From Zygaena filipendulae (lineage: Eukaryota; Arthropoda; Insecta; Lepidoptera; Zygaenidae), in NCBI GenBank assembly GCA_907165275.2, contig OU015675.1:6837501-6901500 (forward strand): a stretch of 64,000 nucleotides of DNA, in the 5' to 3' direction. Both the position numbers and the translations under genes were made by a program. Below the pieces are notes generated by a model. It did no database searches, was not told where the DNA came from, and saw only the letters and a list, made by a program, of their open reading frames with translations. Below are positions 11,401 through 20,800 of the stretch, one piece after another (the first letter of the stretch is position 1; each line of letters opens with the position of its first letter).

Positions 11401-14400
11401 AGTAATGAACAAAGCCAAATGATATATCAAATTGTGTTTATTATGTAACTTTTGTTTCTATCATTTTTCGTTTAAAATAAAAAACGTGGCGGTTTTGCGA
11501 TTACAATATGCACGTTTTGAATTCCAGAATATCTAACAATCAACCAAAATAAATATAGGTACTTCCAAAATTGAAGCTGTATATCGTTATCATCGTTATA
11601 ATCGTTATTTTTCTGATTGAAACTGAAATATGATAGCAACAGAAGTTACATGATTGCCCTGCTGTCATCATAAAGTACCTAGGTATTTTCTACTTAAGCA
11701 TGTCGCCGGTGTATGATGCTGATAATCAAAATTCTATTGAGATTTTTCAGATAAATTTAGGGGTTATGAAAAAAAGTGTAAATATAAAGGATGTAGATCT
11801 TTTTATTACCTACAACTTTACCATTTAACTTTTTTCCATAGGACTTGTAGTTTTACCGGAACTCGAGATAAACCGTTTTTTACCCCTGAAACCTCACCCC
11901 CTTCCTCTTCCCGACCTCAGAACGCCCGTAAATTATTTTTCTTTTCGTCTTTGTTATATTCTATTCCTTTTCCAATGAGTGTCATCCTACTTTTATTTTT
12001 TTTGGTTTCAAAAAATATCGACCCTGGTCTAAACGTCTGCGACATTAAGAATTTTCTATTTCTTACCTGAATATGGAACCAGTTCCGCCAACTCAATGAG
12101 AGCTATATCGTGATGGGACGTGGTATCATTTGGATTGTATTGTGGATGTGTTGTTACTTTCTCAACGGGTATGTTGATGGCCGTGTTTACACATTTCTCG
12201 GCGTTGCCATTAATCTGTTTTAAATACTCGCAAAGTAAGTCGTGCTCCCCAAGGCGGACTTCTGTCCTGGAAAAAAATAGGCAATTTGACTATTTTTTTT
12301 TTAGTCCGTCTTGTGGATCAATAAAAAATATTGGACACGTATTTTTTTACGTAATCAAAAAATAACGGTGATACATTGGGTTGAAATTTCGCGTGATGTC
12401 ACTAACCAGTGCAGTTTGTATGGCGGCTTGTAGCGGTAAGTGACGTCACGAGCCCCCACCCTAAACTTTAATGCGCTTTATCTCTGTGTATTTCCATTTA
12501 TTTCAAAAATAAAAAATACGTGTCTAATGATTTTTAATTTTCTAACTGACAGACTAATTAGAATTTTGATTTTCAAAAGTCGTCAACATCCCTAATTCGT
12601 AATAAAATAAATAAACCTGACACAAACTACCAGCGTCGTTTTTAACCTCAAAAAGTTTAAAGACAAAACTTCAAAGGGTCATCCAGTGTCCATGTACCTT
12701 CGTTCGTCGATTTCGACTGTACCCAATAGGGTCATTATAGAGAAAACTTCCCGATGGTTTCATCCTTAAATTTCGTAACGTTTCATGTCCTTTCCTGTAT
12801 ACCTCTGACAACGTGTATGCAAAATTTCATGATGATCGTTTGACCCTTAAGGTGAGAAAGCGCATGCGAATGTGCATTCTCGTTTATCATATAGTAAGGA
12901 TATTGGCAAACGAGGAAATGTGAACTTTGCACCGCACTCTGAAAATAACCCTAAACAAATAAGGTTGAATGATATACCTACATAAAATTAAAACTCGCTC
13001 TTATTTCTTTGATTTTTGAGTTCAATGCACACAATTAGTTCCAATATACTTGCTTATTAATTTGCGTTCTCAACTTTGATCTACGTTTGTCCGAAAAATT
13101 GAAGGGGAAGTTGGGTTATCGAAGACAACTAGAGGTCAAACTTACACATTGGCGTTAGTGAGAATGTCTCCGCTCACGCAGTGTGCAGCTGTGAGCACGT
13201 ACTTGCTGCTGATGAGGGCGCCGCCACACAACGGCGATTCTTTATCCGATTCATAGACAATAATCGCCAACCATGGATATTGACCGACTTCCGTTGTTGT
13301 GCCACCTGAAAAAAAAAAAAAACTAATTTATTTTACTTTATTCGGAAAACCAACTATAAAACAACAAGCCAATTACAGATTTTCGCATGTGGGTAATAGT
13401 TTTGAAAAACTGAAAAGCTAAAAATAAAAAGCTAATAACAAAATACCGATTTAATCCAAAAGACAAAAACACACGTAATATTATTATTGGTATGTGCTAC
13501 CACTGATCGGTTTGAATTCGGTGACAAGCCCGCTGGTGTCTGCCCACTTGGATTGTTCTGCTCACAAAGGGCTGGTGGCGGGAGTCGACTTAGCCCATCT
13601 TCCCCCTCCATATTTGGCTTGTCACCGACTTCATACCGATCAGTGGTAGGACATACCAATAATAATATTACGTGTGTTTTTGTCTTTTGGATTAAATCGG
13701 TATTTTGTTATTAGCTTTTTATTTTTAGCTTTTCAGTTTTGTGTTTTTGGAAGTCGGTTTTAATTTTTTTGTTAAAATTTTGTTTATTTCTCGCTTTTAA
13801 GTGACTTAGTTTGTAATTTCTCTAAGTTACAATAGCCTAATGTCAACTGCTCATCACCTTTTACAAAATATTGCTTTTCCCGACGCAGGGACGTTAATTG
13901 TTGAGGAGTTCTCCTAGTACATCACCATCAGTTCCACTTCACCATATACTATACATTGTGACGGGTATAAATTGTATAGAAACCATATTAAAGTTAACGA
14001 TTCGGAACCCGTGAAATACCCATTATTGAGTAGTTCCGATGACCATCTGAGGTCTTCATCATCAGTTCCATTTCTTCAAATTTTGCTTTCCGAAAGCAAA
14101 GAAACGATTTACTATAAAAAATACAAAAATCGCTATAAGTGTACCCATAATTTTTGAAGAGTTCCCTCGATAACTCCAGGATCCCATCATCAGATCTCGA
14201 CTTGGTGACAATGAAATCAATTTGGGAGTATCCCCTTTCAAACAAAAAATCCATTTTTGAAATCGCTCCAATCAGAACCCGTGAAATACGTAATATTATT
14301 GAGTAGTTCCGATGACCATCTGTGGTCTTCATCATCAGTTCCACTTCTTCAAATTTTGCTTTCCGAAAGCAAATGAACGATTTACTATAAAAAATACCCA

Positions 14401-14569
14401 AATCGCTATAGGTGTGCCTATAATTTTTGAAGAGTTCCCTCGATTTCTCCAAGAGCCCATCATCAGATCCCGACTTGGTGGCAATGGGACCTAATTGAGA
14501 GTAAACCCTTTCAAACAAAAAAAGAATTTTCCAAATCGGTCCAACCGTCTTCGAGTAATCGGTGAACAT

Positions 14570-14606
<37 letters not shown>

Positions 14607-16880
14607 ATACATACAATCGAACATAGAACCTCCTCCTTTTTGGAAGTCGGTTAAAAAATAAAATCAATTGACCAATAGGCAGCAGCATCATACACAATGG
14701 AAACAAAGTCCAACTGACCATCACTTATTGTTTACAAAGAATGAATATTTCGATGCTATCACATACACATACAAGTGAGCGGGGTTTGTCATTATCCTTC
14801 TATGCGAATGTGAGTTTATTTGTTTGTAATTTTTTTCGTTGCTAAAATTACAACAATATTTCATGAAGTCTCATTTGAACAGCTTAAGCAAATACGTAGA
14901 CCTAACCAAGTGGCGCTTAAAACATTTTATCATGTTGATGAATATTTGTGGGCGTCCAAGTTTCCGAGATATAAGAAGCAGTTTTTTAAAGTTCGGCGAA
15001 AATACTGCGTTTGCGATTTTAATTGATTTATCAATAAAATGCTCAATTTTCTTCAATTTCACATAATATCTTAATCTACAATAATATTTAAGAATCTATG
15101 TAACAAGCAAGTAGAAGTGTTTTTTTTTTTATTTTACACAAACTTTTATAATGATTTTTTTCAAATCAAGCTTTTCAGAGTTTCAACTTCAAATGTCTGT
15201 AAAAAAAACCACTGTGCTAGTTTTTAAATAAATATTTTTTTCAATCCTTACACATTTGTTTTTATCTGTTTCAATATTTATAATTGAAACTATTCAATTT
15301 CAAATAATTAGGTAATCCTTACCAATTATTCTATCAGCAAAAGATGTACTCTGACGACCACAACAGACACTGGTAGCAGGATCTGGCGGTTCATCTCTCG
15401 GAGTACAAACAGACTCTTCTGGTGTCATCAGCTCAGATTTCACTTTTATAGCAGCACTGTTCGACCTCTGATTGGATGATTCGCAGCAAAGTCTATACGG
15501 TTCGGGGCCGTTGCATCTTTGGACAAAATTTTCTAAATAAACTGGCTGTCCCCGCGGTTTCACCTGCGTCGAATCGAAATCCCCCCGGGAATGGGCATGT
15601 TGACTAATTTTTTTTTTAGTCCGTCTTGTAGATTATTAAAAAATATTGGACACGTATTTTTTCTTTTTTTACGTAATCAAAAAATTACGACGATATATTG
15701 AGTTGAAATTTCGCGTGACGTCACTATTCTGACAGTTTGTATGGCGGCTTTTGCGGTTAGTGACGTCACGACCCCCTCACCCTAAACTTTAATGTGCTTT
15801 ATCTCTGTATATTTTAATTTATTTGAAAAAGCAAAAAATACGTGTCTATTGTTTTTTAATTTTCTAAAAGACGGACTAATTAAAATTTAGATTTTTAAAA
15901 GTTGTCAACATCCCTATTAAGCTGAAATTTGGTGTGTAAGTATTTTATGAAGAGAATAGGTACTAAGCTAAGAAAGGATTGTCTTATACCTACTAGAGAC
16001 CACTTGATAGTAATCGATGCTATGCTTTCGTTAGTTATAGACAGATACACTGCAACGCTATTTTTATTAGAAGAATAGTTACAAAAAATAATTAGGTACG
16101 TATCAATGTTTATTACCTGGACTTCAAGAAAAAGTTCATTAATAAAGTTTCAGTAGCCAGATCCGGTTGATCTTTGACCACTGGACAAGTGTACAAGTTA
16201 TTACAGCTATCATGTCCATCCAATGAAGAACATGGCTCCGGGCAGCACACCTGAAAATTTGAGTGGTTGTTTTTTTATATACTGACCCCCGCGGTTTCAC
16301 CCGCGGTAATTTCAGAGTTCCCGCGGGAATTCTGCGATAAAAAGTACCTTACGTCACTCAGGATCACTGTAGCTTCATAAGAATTTTTAAAATCGGTTCA
16401 GTGGATCCAGAGATAGCTGTTCCCTGTGGTTTTACCCACGGGAAATTCGGAGTTCCCGCGGGAATTCCGAGATAAAAAGTACCCTTTCCAAGTCACTCAA
16501 GATCATTGTAGCTTCCTATAAGTGAAATAATTTTCAAAATCGGTTTAGTAGATCCAGAAATTACCCCCTACAACATCACAAACTCACGAACTTTTGCTCT
16601 TTATAATGTTAGTATAGACATGTTTAGTATAGACATGTTGGTCCACGGTATAGATAAATAATTGTAACACTAAATACGTTACTATACGCATATATTATGG
16701 TATCAGTTTAGTCACTAACTTTTATAGTATTTTCATTGTCACTGCATTTCAAACTGCTGAAGTATTCTCTAGTTTCTGTTGTAATTTCGTTCGAACTATT
16801 GAGTTCATTTGTGATGCGGTCACATTTATACACATCAACACACTGACCCCTCTCTCCTCTAGGTGTAACGCATGAGCTCT
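8473..16880 (-). CDS. Dual clip-domain serine protease A (PAP-like)
   Basis: A secreted trypsin-like protease with two clip domains, the layout of lepidopteran prophenoloxidase-activating proteases. Exons, minus strand: 16880-16720, 16250-16117, 15532-15323, 13305-13146, 12266-12067, 10070-9916, 8745-8473. Clip 1 runs from SCVTPRG to KVCCP. Clip 2 runs from PCSSLDGHDSC to RLCC. A linker with VCTPR and VCCG leads to the activation site ADR-IIGG, then QYPWLA. The triad is TAAHC, HDIAL and GDSGGP; the Asp in DTCPGDSGG predicts cutting after Arg/Lys. The signal-peptide exon was not found above 16880. The 16117 to 15532 junction joins two leftover bases to an exon needing one, so the frame breaks by one base, next to an A4 run and a SINE-derived acceptor. 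It is either a real lesion, a hidden microexon or an assembly error. Poly(A) signal AATAAA overlaps the stop. Confidence 0.82.
9364..9560 (-). repeat. SINE copy in the last intron of protease A
   Basis: A minus-strand SINE with 'agctgtttctcacggtttcaccggc', 'gacaaaaagtaccctacgtcc' and a 'gtaacaaacaaac' end. Other copies in this gene's introns lie near 10603, 12730 and 16270-16620. Confidence 0.65.
10100..10355 (+). repeat. Metulj-like SINE, longer form
   Basis: It contains 'gctttgtcctgaatgactgatggatcaacg' in pieces, the 'gtagagacctgaaacttgg' block, 'caaagtttgtatggaacaa' and a 3' end 'cgcgggacagctagta'. The head matches lepidopteran Metulj SINEs as I know them; I cannot test this by alignment here. 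It starts 30 bp upstream of the 9916-10070 exon of protease A. Confidence 0.65.
11425..11665 (-). repeat. MITE with TATGTAACTTTTGTT ends
   Basis: The ends are TATGTAACTTTTGTTTCTATCAT and its near-complement 'atgatagcaacagaagttacatga'. The same element lies in opposite orientation at 42443-42690. It is intronic in protease A and non-coding. Confidence 0.65.
12279..12597 (+). repeat. CRE-MITE copy abutting a splice acceptor
   Basis: The same family as 4421-4753, with TAGTCCGTC at the left and GACAGACTA at the right. Its left end is about 13 bases upstream of the acceptor of protease A's catalytic-Asp exon (12266), so the intron's branch point probably lies inside the element. Confidence 0.75.
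13406..13740. repeat. Long palindromic (fold-back) element
   Basis: A ~335-bp inverted repeat. The arms, about 115 bp each and nearly perfect, start AAAACTGAAAAGCTAAAAA and meet at a ~90-bp centre that includes 'ggtgacaagcc' and its mirrored partner. It lies in the intron just upstream of protease A's catalytic-His exon. The two mirror-image reading frames across it are products of the palindrome, not genes. Confidence 0.75.
13998..14560. repeat. Two-copy ~280-bp tandem duplication
   Basis: Two tandem units share 'tgagtagttccgatgaccatctg', 'gctttccgaaagcaaa', 'gaacgatttactataaaa' and 'gaagagttccctcgat'. A related diverged single copy is at 3951-4160. A 27-base A run (14573-14604) and 'tttttggaagtcggtt' follow. 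The long minus-strand open frame across both units starts in the poly-T and encodes only repeat. Confidence 0.7.
15537..15590 (-). repeat. SINE tail forming an exon acceptor
   Basis: The plus strand reads 'ggctgtccccgcggtttcacc', the 3' end of the common SINE, starting a few bases from the acceptor at 15533. On the minus strand the last intron bases before protease A's linker exon are therefore SINE-derived (CAGCCAGTTTATTTAG). A CRE-MITE follows directly at 15590. Confidence 0.65.
15590..15916 (+). repeat. CRE-MITE copy
   Basis: A full-length copy beginning ATGGGCATGTTGACTA and ending GTCAACATCCCTATT, with two TGACGTCA sites. It lies in the intron between the two exons of protease A that share clip domain 2. 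Confidence 0.8.
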
Positions 16881-16904
16881 CTGAAATTAGTGATAGATAT
16901 TGTA

Positions 16905-17090
16905 TTGATTGCGGCGGATGATAAGCGGCAGTAAACGGCTCATCATCAGTACACGAATGCACGAGGAAGGCGGCCATTAGGGAGGAGTGGCGGCGTGTTG
17001 TGAAGCTTGCCACCAACACCTAAAGTGATGACCACGACCACTCTGTCAAGAGTGACACCGACGAAGAAGAAGAAGAAGATTGTATTGATA
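16905..17090 (+). mobile_element. 3' end of a non-LTR retrotransposon (LINE)
   Basis: The plus strand reads KAAIREEWRRVVKLATNT and a stop, then a short tail ending in a (GAA)n run. A tryptophan-basic C-terminus followed by a short 3' UTR and a simple repeat is what the end of a LINE ORF2 looks like. Only about 180 bp remain, too little to name the clade. It sits just above protease A's first visible exon. Confidence 0.5.
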
Positions 17091-17880
17091 AGGAAATCAG
17101 AAAGATATACATCTAGCCTACAAGTCTATAATAATCTATACGTATTACGTATAAATAAACTTCGTGTCCCTTTGAAATATCAAAATGACAGTTTGTTTTT
17201 ACTAAATGCATTTGAAAGTACCTACCTACCGTATCTACTTATAAAAAAAAAAGCATATTTTTTAATTTTTGTCTATCTGGCGGTTGGACGGATGGACCGA
17301 TTTTGACGGGATTTTCACTAGCAGATAGCTGATGTCACAAAGAGTACTTACAATACAGGCAACTTTGACATTAGTCAAACTCACGTTCTAGTATTAGAAT
17401 ACAATAAATATTATGTCAATATTTATGTACTAACTGTTCCCCGCGGAAATTTAGGAGTTCCTACGGGAATTCCAGGATAAAAGTACCCTAATTCCCTCTC
17501 TGTACCCCTGACAACGAGCATGCCAAATTTCATTCAAATCCGTTCAGCCGTTTTTGCGTGATTGCGAGTAAACGTATCCAAGGATAAGAGCTCGAAAGCG
17601 CATTTTCATCCGACTTGCTTCAAATTTATCGTCACTGCTCAGCTCCTATGTGTCTTAGCGTTATGTTATATAGCCTTTAACCTGCCCAGGAGTATGGATT
17701 ACAATCGTACCAACTTTGGTTAAAATACCTTCAGTAGTTTTTGACCCATGCGTGCACATACAGACAGAAAAATATACTAATTGAATTTTTGGCATTAGCA
17801 TCGATCACCATTCATCCTCCAATACTAATTTTGAATATATGTATATTCAATGTATAGAATTGACCTCTCTACAGTTTTAT
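17091..17880. other. Gap between proteases A and B
   Basis: The signal-peptide exon of protease A is expected here but not found. The stretch holds SINE pieces (about 17270-17345 plus and 17430-17600 minus). A short ATG stretch followed by GTAAGT at about 17370-17343 lies inside SINE sequence and is too short and polar for a signal peptide. Confidence 0.5.
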
Positions 17881-20800
17881 TTAAGTACCTATAGATAGAA
17901 GATTTATCATACCAATATGAAATCTTATCCACGATGTGTATTCGGAAATATTTGTGAACACCAAAGGCGTTTCTTCCAGAGCGCAAGGTCTTGGACCGAA
18001 CGAGTAAATCCCAACCAGCTCGTAGGCGTTGGTCGATCTATTCCGGTATATCAGAGGACCCCCAGAGTCTCCTGCGCACGAGTCCTCTCCTGGTCTACCT
18101 CCCGCGCAGAGTTGTCCTTGCCACAAATTGACAGTGTAATGCTTTTGACAGTCCTGTAAGATTTATTTAAATTAACCAGCTGTTAGACATCTTATTGAAT
18201 TGAATTGAATTGAAAAAACTTCATTTGACACAAAACAAAGATTTACAGCATACGTATGCAACAACTAAACATATATATAACAGGTATTGAGGGTACGCCT
18301 CTCAACCGACGGACAGACGCCGCCAGCCGAAGAACTGTGGGCGGACTCCATCCGACGACTGAGAAACGGACACCTACTTAAAATAACGGAGACACTTATT
18401 TGAATATTGTGATAAGACACCGTGTTGCGACAAAAAGGCGGCCAGCTCAGCATAAGTCGGGTGGTTGTAAGAACCACCTGACGCTGGTCTTCCGCTGGAG
18501 CCCTGCGGAGGCGTCACGGACACAGGCAGACAAATTTATACACAACATGAACCAATACTATATATTACTTAAAGAAAAGTTAGTACCTACTTCTTATAAA
18601 ATTATAACTGGGGTTTGTTAGGGAAATCGCTAGCGTTATGTGGATTTTGGCTTGGTACTTATGGACATTATTTAGTCCTTAGCTAATATTATAAATACGA
18701 ATTTGAATTTGTTTATTACGCTTTCACGCTTTAACTTCTCAACCCGCAACCGATCATTATTAAATTTTGCATGTACGCTGTTAGGGGTACAGAGAAGAAT
18801 ATAGGTTACTTGTCATCCCAGAATTTCTGCAGGAACTCCGAAATTAAATCGAAAACCCTGGGAAACAGCTCGTTCTAACTAAAATTATATAAATGCGTAT
18901 GCGTTTGTTTGTTTGTTACGCTTTCACGCTTAAAATAATCAACTGATGATCATAAAAGTTTGTGTACACGTTGTCAGTGGTACAGAATAGGAGATGGGTT
19001 ACTTTTTATCCAGGAATTCCCGCGGGAACTCCGAAATTAACGGGGGTAAAAACGGCGCGGAATAGCAAGTTATTAAATAAAGAAATAATTATTTAATTAG
19101 ACACTTAAATGATAAAATTACGTACTTTATAACCGACGAAAGGTAGTTGTACCTTCCGGATCACGTCACTGTTGAAATGGGGTGCGTTTATTGTTCCCCA
19201 GCCGGCATTTGAGAGTGTCAAGTTTTCAGCAGCACCGTTCGCGATGACTGTACTCGGCAGACATATTGGTCGTATGAAATCTGAGTAGATATTTGTAACA
19301 GTAATTAATTTCGCTTTACATCTATACATATAAAATGCTTTGTTCTGAATGACTGACTGACGGATCAACGCACAGCCTAAACCGCTGATCGTAGAGACCT
19401 GAAACTTGGAGGGTGTATTCTTTATATGACGTAGGCATCTGATAAGAAAGTATTTTTTTGAAATTCTACGCTTAAGGAGGTGAAAAGGGGGCAAAGTTTG
19501 TATGGAATAATTCCGCGGGAACTCTGAAATTAACGCGGGTGAAACCGCGGGGCACAGCTAGTCTATTATAAAATACTAGTCGATTCCCCATGGTCACATC
19601 CACGTTGATTTTGGAGTCCCCGCGGGAATTCCAGAATAACCGTAACGTATTACAACCAAAAAAAAATTAAATTTCATCTTTTCTCTATTCATGCTTGATA
19701 ACGGGCTGCCAACTGGTAGGTGTAGTACCTACCCACGCTAAGCTAACTCTGAGTTTATGACCCTTTCGGCGAAGCATGAAAGAAATATATATGCCTATGG
19801 ATTTAGATTAAACATTTGTCCATTGTTTTTTTTTGTTTTTCTTGTGTGTCGTGCTGAAATAAATGGACGTAGATAAGCAATAGTGTGTTAACCCACACTG
19901 GAGAAATTTTGAGTAGTTGTGTAGTAGTGAGTGTTTTAAAAGTAGGAGCGCCATTTTGTGTAAACATTTTTTATCTATAGGTATAATAAAAATGAATCGT
20001 CAAATGTGTTGGTAAGCGCATAACTTACAAACGACTGCACCAAATTGGAAAATTGATTTTTTTTTGAGTTCGTTATTGTCAGGACAAGGTTTAAGTATAT
20101 AAAAGAATTTTGGAGTTCCTGCGGGAATTCCGAAACTCGCGCGGGTGAATCTCCGAAACGGTTGGACCGATATTGACGGGATTCACTGCTAATTAGCTGT
20201 TGTTATAAGGAGTAAATTAGACTGCATTGGAGTTCCTGCGGGAATCCCGGAACTCACGCGGGCGAAACCGCGAAGCACAGCTAGTGTTCAATATTTAGTA
20301 CATATTTAAGCAATGTAATAAGGTAAACATATTATAATTAAAAAACGTTCCCTAACTCTCAATAAATGTTTCTGAACCAATAACTTAATTTTGTGGGTTA
20401 ACATGTTATTGCTTATCTGCGTCCAAATGTAGTTCCTCTCTTGGTTTTCTGTTTCTTTATAAAATCAGATATTAGGCTAGTTTCCTGGGTAAAAAAATCA
20501 AAATTCTATTTAGTCCGTCAGTTAGATAATAAAAAAATAAAAGACACGTATTTTTTGCTTTTTTTAAATAATGGAAATATGCATAGATAAAGCGCATTAA
20601 AGTTTAGGGTGGGGGACTTGTGTCGTCACAGCTCGCTATAACGTGCGAACAAACTGTAGCGAGGCGTGACGTCATGTGAAATTTCGACTTGATATATCTC
20701 CGTTATTTTTTGGTTACATAAAAAAAAAAATACGTGTCCAATATTTTTTAATAATCTACAAAACGGACTAAAAAGAAAAATTTAGGAAACTAGCCTATTC

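Noticed and set aside
13432..13714. Two overlapping 75-codon frames with the same C-terminus
   Set aside because: They are mirror products of the long palindrome at 13406-13740.
13994..14608. 204-codon open frame on the minus strand
   Set aside because: It runs through a two-copy repeat and begins in a poly-T tract; the two halves are the same repeated text and match no protein family.
17343..17372. ATG plus GTAAGT as the missing signal-peptide exon of protease A
   Set aside because: It encodes only about seven residues with no hydrophobic core, and lies in SINE sequence.
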